Positions 20,482-20,585 of a stretch of DNA of 20,585 nucleotides are shown here, one piece after another. Position numbers and translations under genes: made by a program. Positions within the stretch are counted from its first letter, which is position 1. Every line of letters starts with the position of its first letter. Source of the stretch: UBA1724 sp963632245 (GTDB lineage: Bacteria > Verrucomicrobiota > Lentisphaeria > Oligosphaerales > Oligosphaeraceae); assembly GCA_963632245.1 (NCBI GenBank), contig CAVGTF010000024.1:1-20585 (forward strand), in the 5' to 3' direction. The notes below the pieces were generated by a model. The model was not told where the DNA came from and did no database searches. It saw only the letters and a program-made list of their open reading frames with translations.

Positions 20482-20585
20482 CTAGTTAGATAGCAGGTGG
20501 CAGGTAGTAGGGAGAAGGTTTACAAGGCGGCGCAGGCGCTGAACTAGTACTTAGCAGGTTAGTGGTTAGCTGCTAGCTAATAAGG
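20482..20585. repeat. Degenerate heptamer arrays at the right end of the window
   Basis: Two stretches with 7-bp spacing are seen: GATAGCA, GGTGGCA, GGTAGTA, GGGAGAA, GGTTTAC (20488-20522), and GTTAGTG-type units (about 20546-20583). Between them is a GGCGGCGCAGGCGCT segment (20526-20540), a relative of the inverted GGAAGAGCGCC module. The array runs to the last base, so it may continue beyond the window. Confidence 0.65.

Overview
This is a 20.6 kb, GC-rich (roughly 60%) bacterial window with about fourteen protein-coding genes. I see no rRNA, tRNA, CRISPR array or transposase. Several features suggest a Gram-negative member of the PVC group, perhaps Lentisphaerota or Verrucomicrobiota-like: a FadL-type outer-membrane protein, a lipoprotein and several exported proteins, a planctomycete-style sigma factor beside a zinc-finger protein and a membrane Ser/Thr kinase, and a fused sugar nucleotidyltransferase/sugar kinase resembling MurU-AmgK. 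The phylum is an inference from gene content. The window begins inside a tandem heptamer repeat and ends inside a degenerate heptamer array, so it may be a contig whose ends were set by repeats.

Layout. Positions 1-315 are a repeat-rich spacer. At 316-3267 (minus) is a PMCA-type calcium P-type ATPase with an unusual hydrophobic insert. Divergent from it, 3524-4171 and 4189-4974 (plus) encode two exported proteins, the second a lipoprotein, that may belong to the CsgG/LpoB/TolB-N-like group. 5145-5627 encodes a small secreted Gly/Pro/Arg-rich protein with 13-residue repeats and ends at a strong terminator. A signalling group follows directly: ECF-like sigma factor (5709-6305), small zinc-binding anti-sigma-like protein (6310-6549), and a transmembrane Ser/Thr kinase with an extracytoplasmic beta-rich domain (6672-8141).

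From 8142 to 10718 a probable bifunctional sugar-1-phosphate nucleotidyltransferase/sugar kinase (8405-10348, minus) lies between two roughly 100-bp inverted copies of a composite repeat. The downstream copy supplies the end of its coding sequence. From 15376 down to 10719 four minus-strand genes follow one another: metallophosphoesterase, queF (queuosine biosynthesis), an MFS/GPH-like transporter, and a FadL-family outer-membrane protein. Finally, 15760-16803 and 16814-20443 (plus) form a translationally coupled pair of exported proteins. The second is a large multidomain lipase-like alpha/beta hydrolase. Both end in a related, apparently calcium-binding C-terminal domain.

The most distinctive feature is the intergenic DNA. 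Almost every larger gap holds arrays with a 7-bp period (GCAATGT, TTCCTCC, CTAGCCA/TTAGTGG types) combined with recurrent GC-rich hairpin modules. The repeats touch or overlap gene ends in two places. The most interesting protein-level signal is the shared C-terminal domain of the last two genes.
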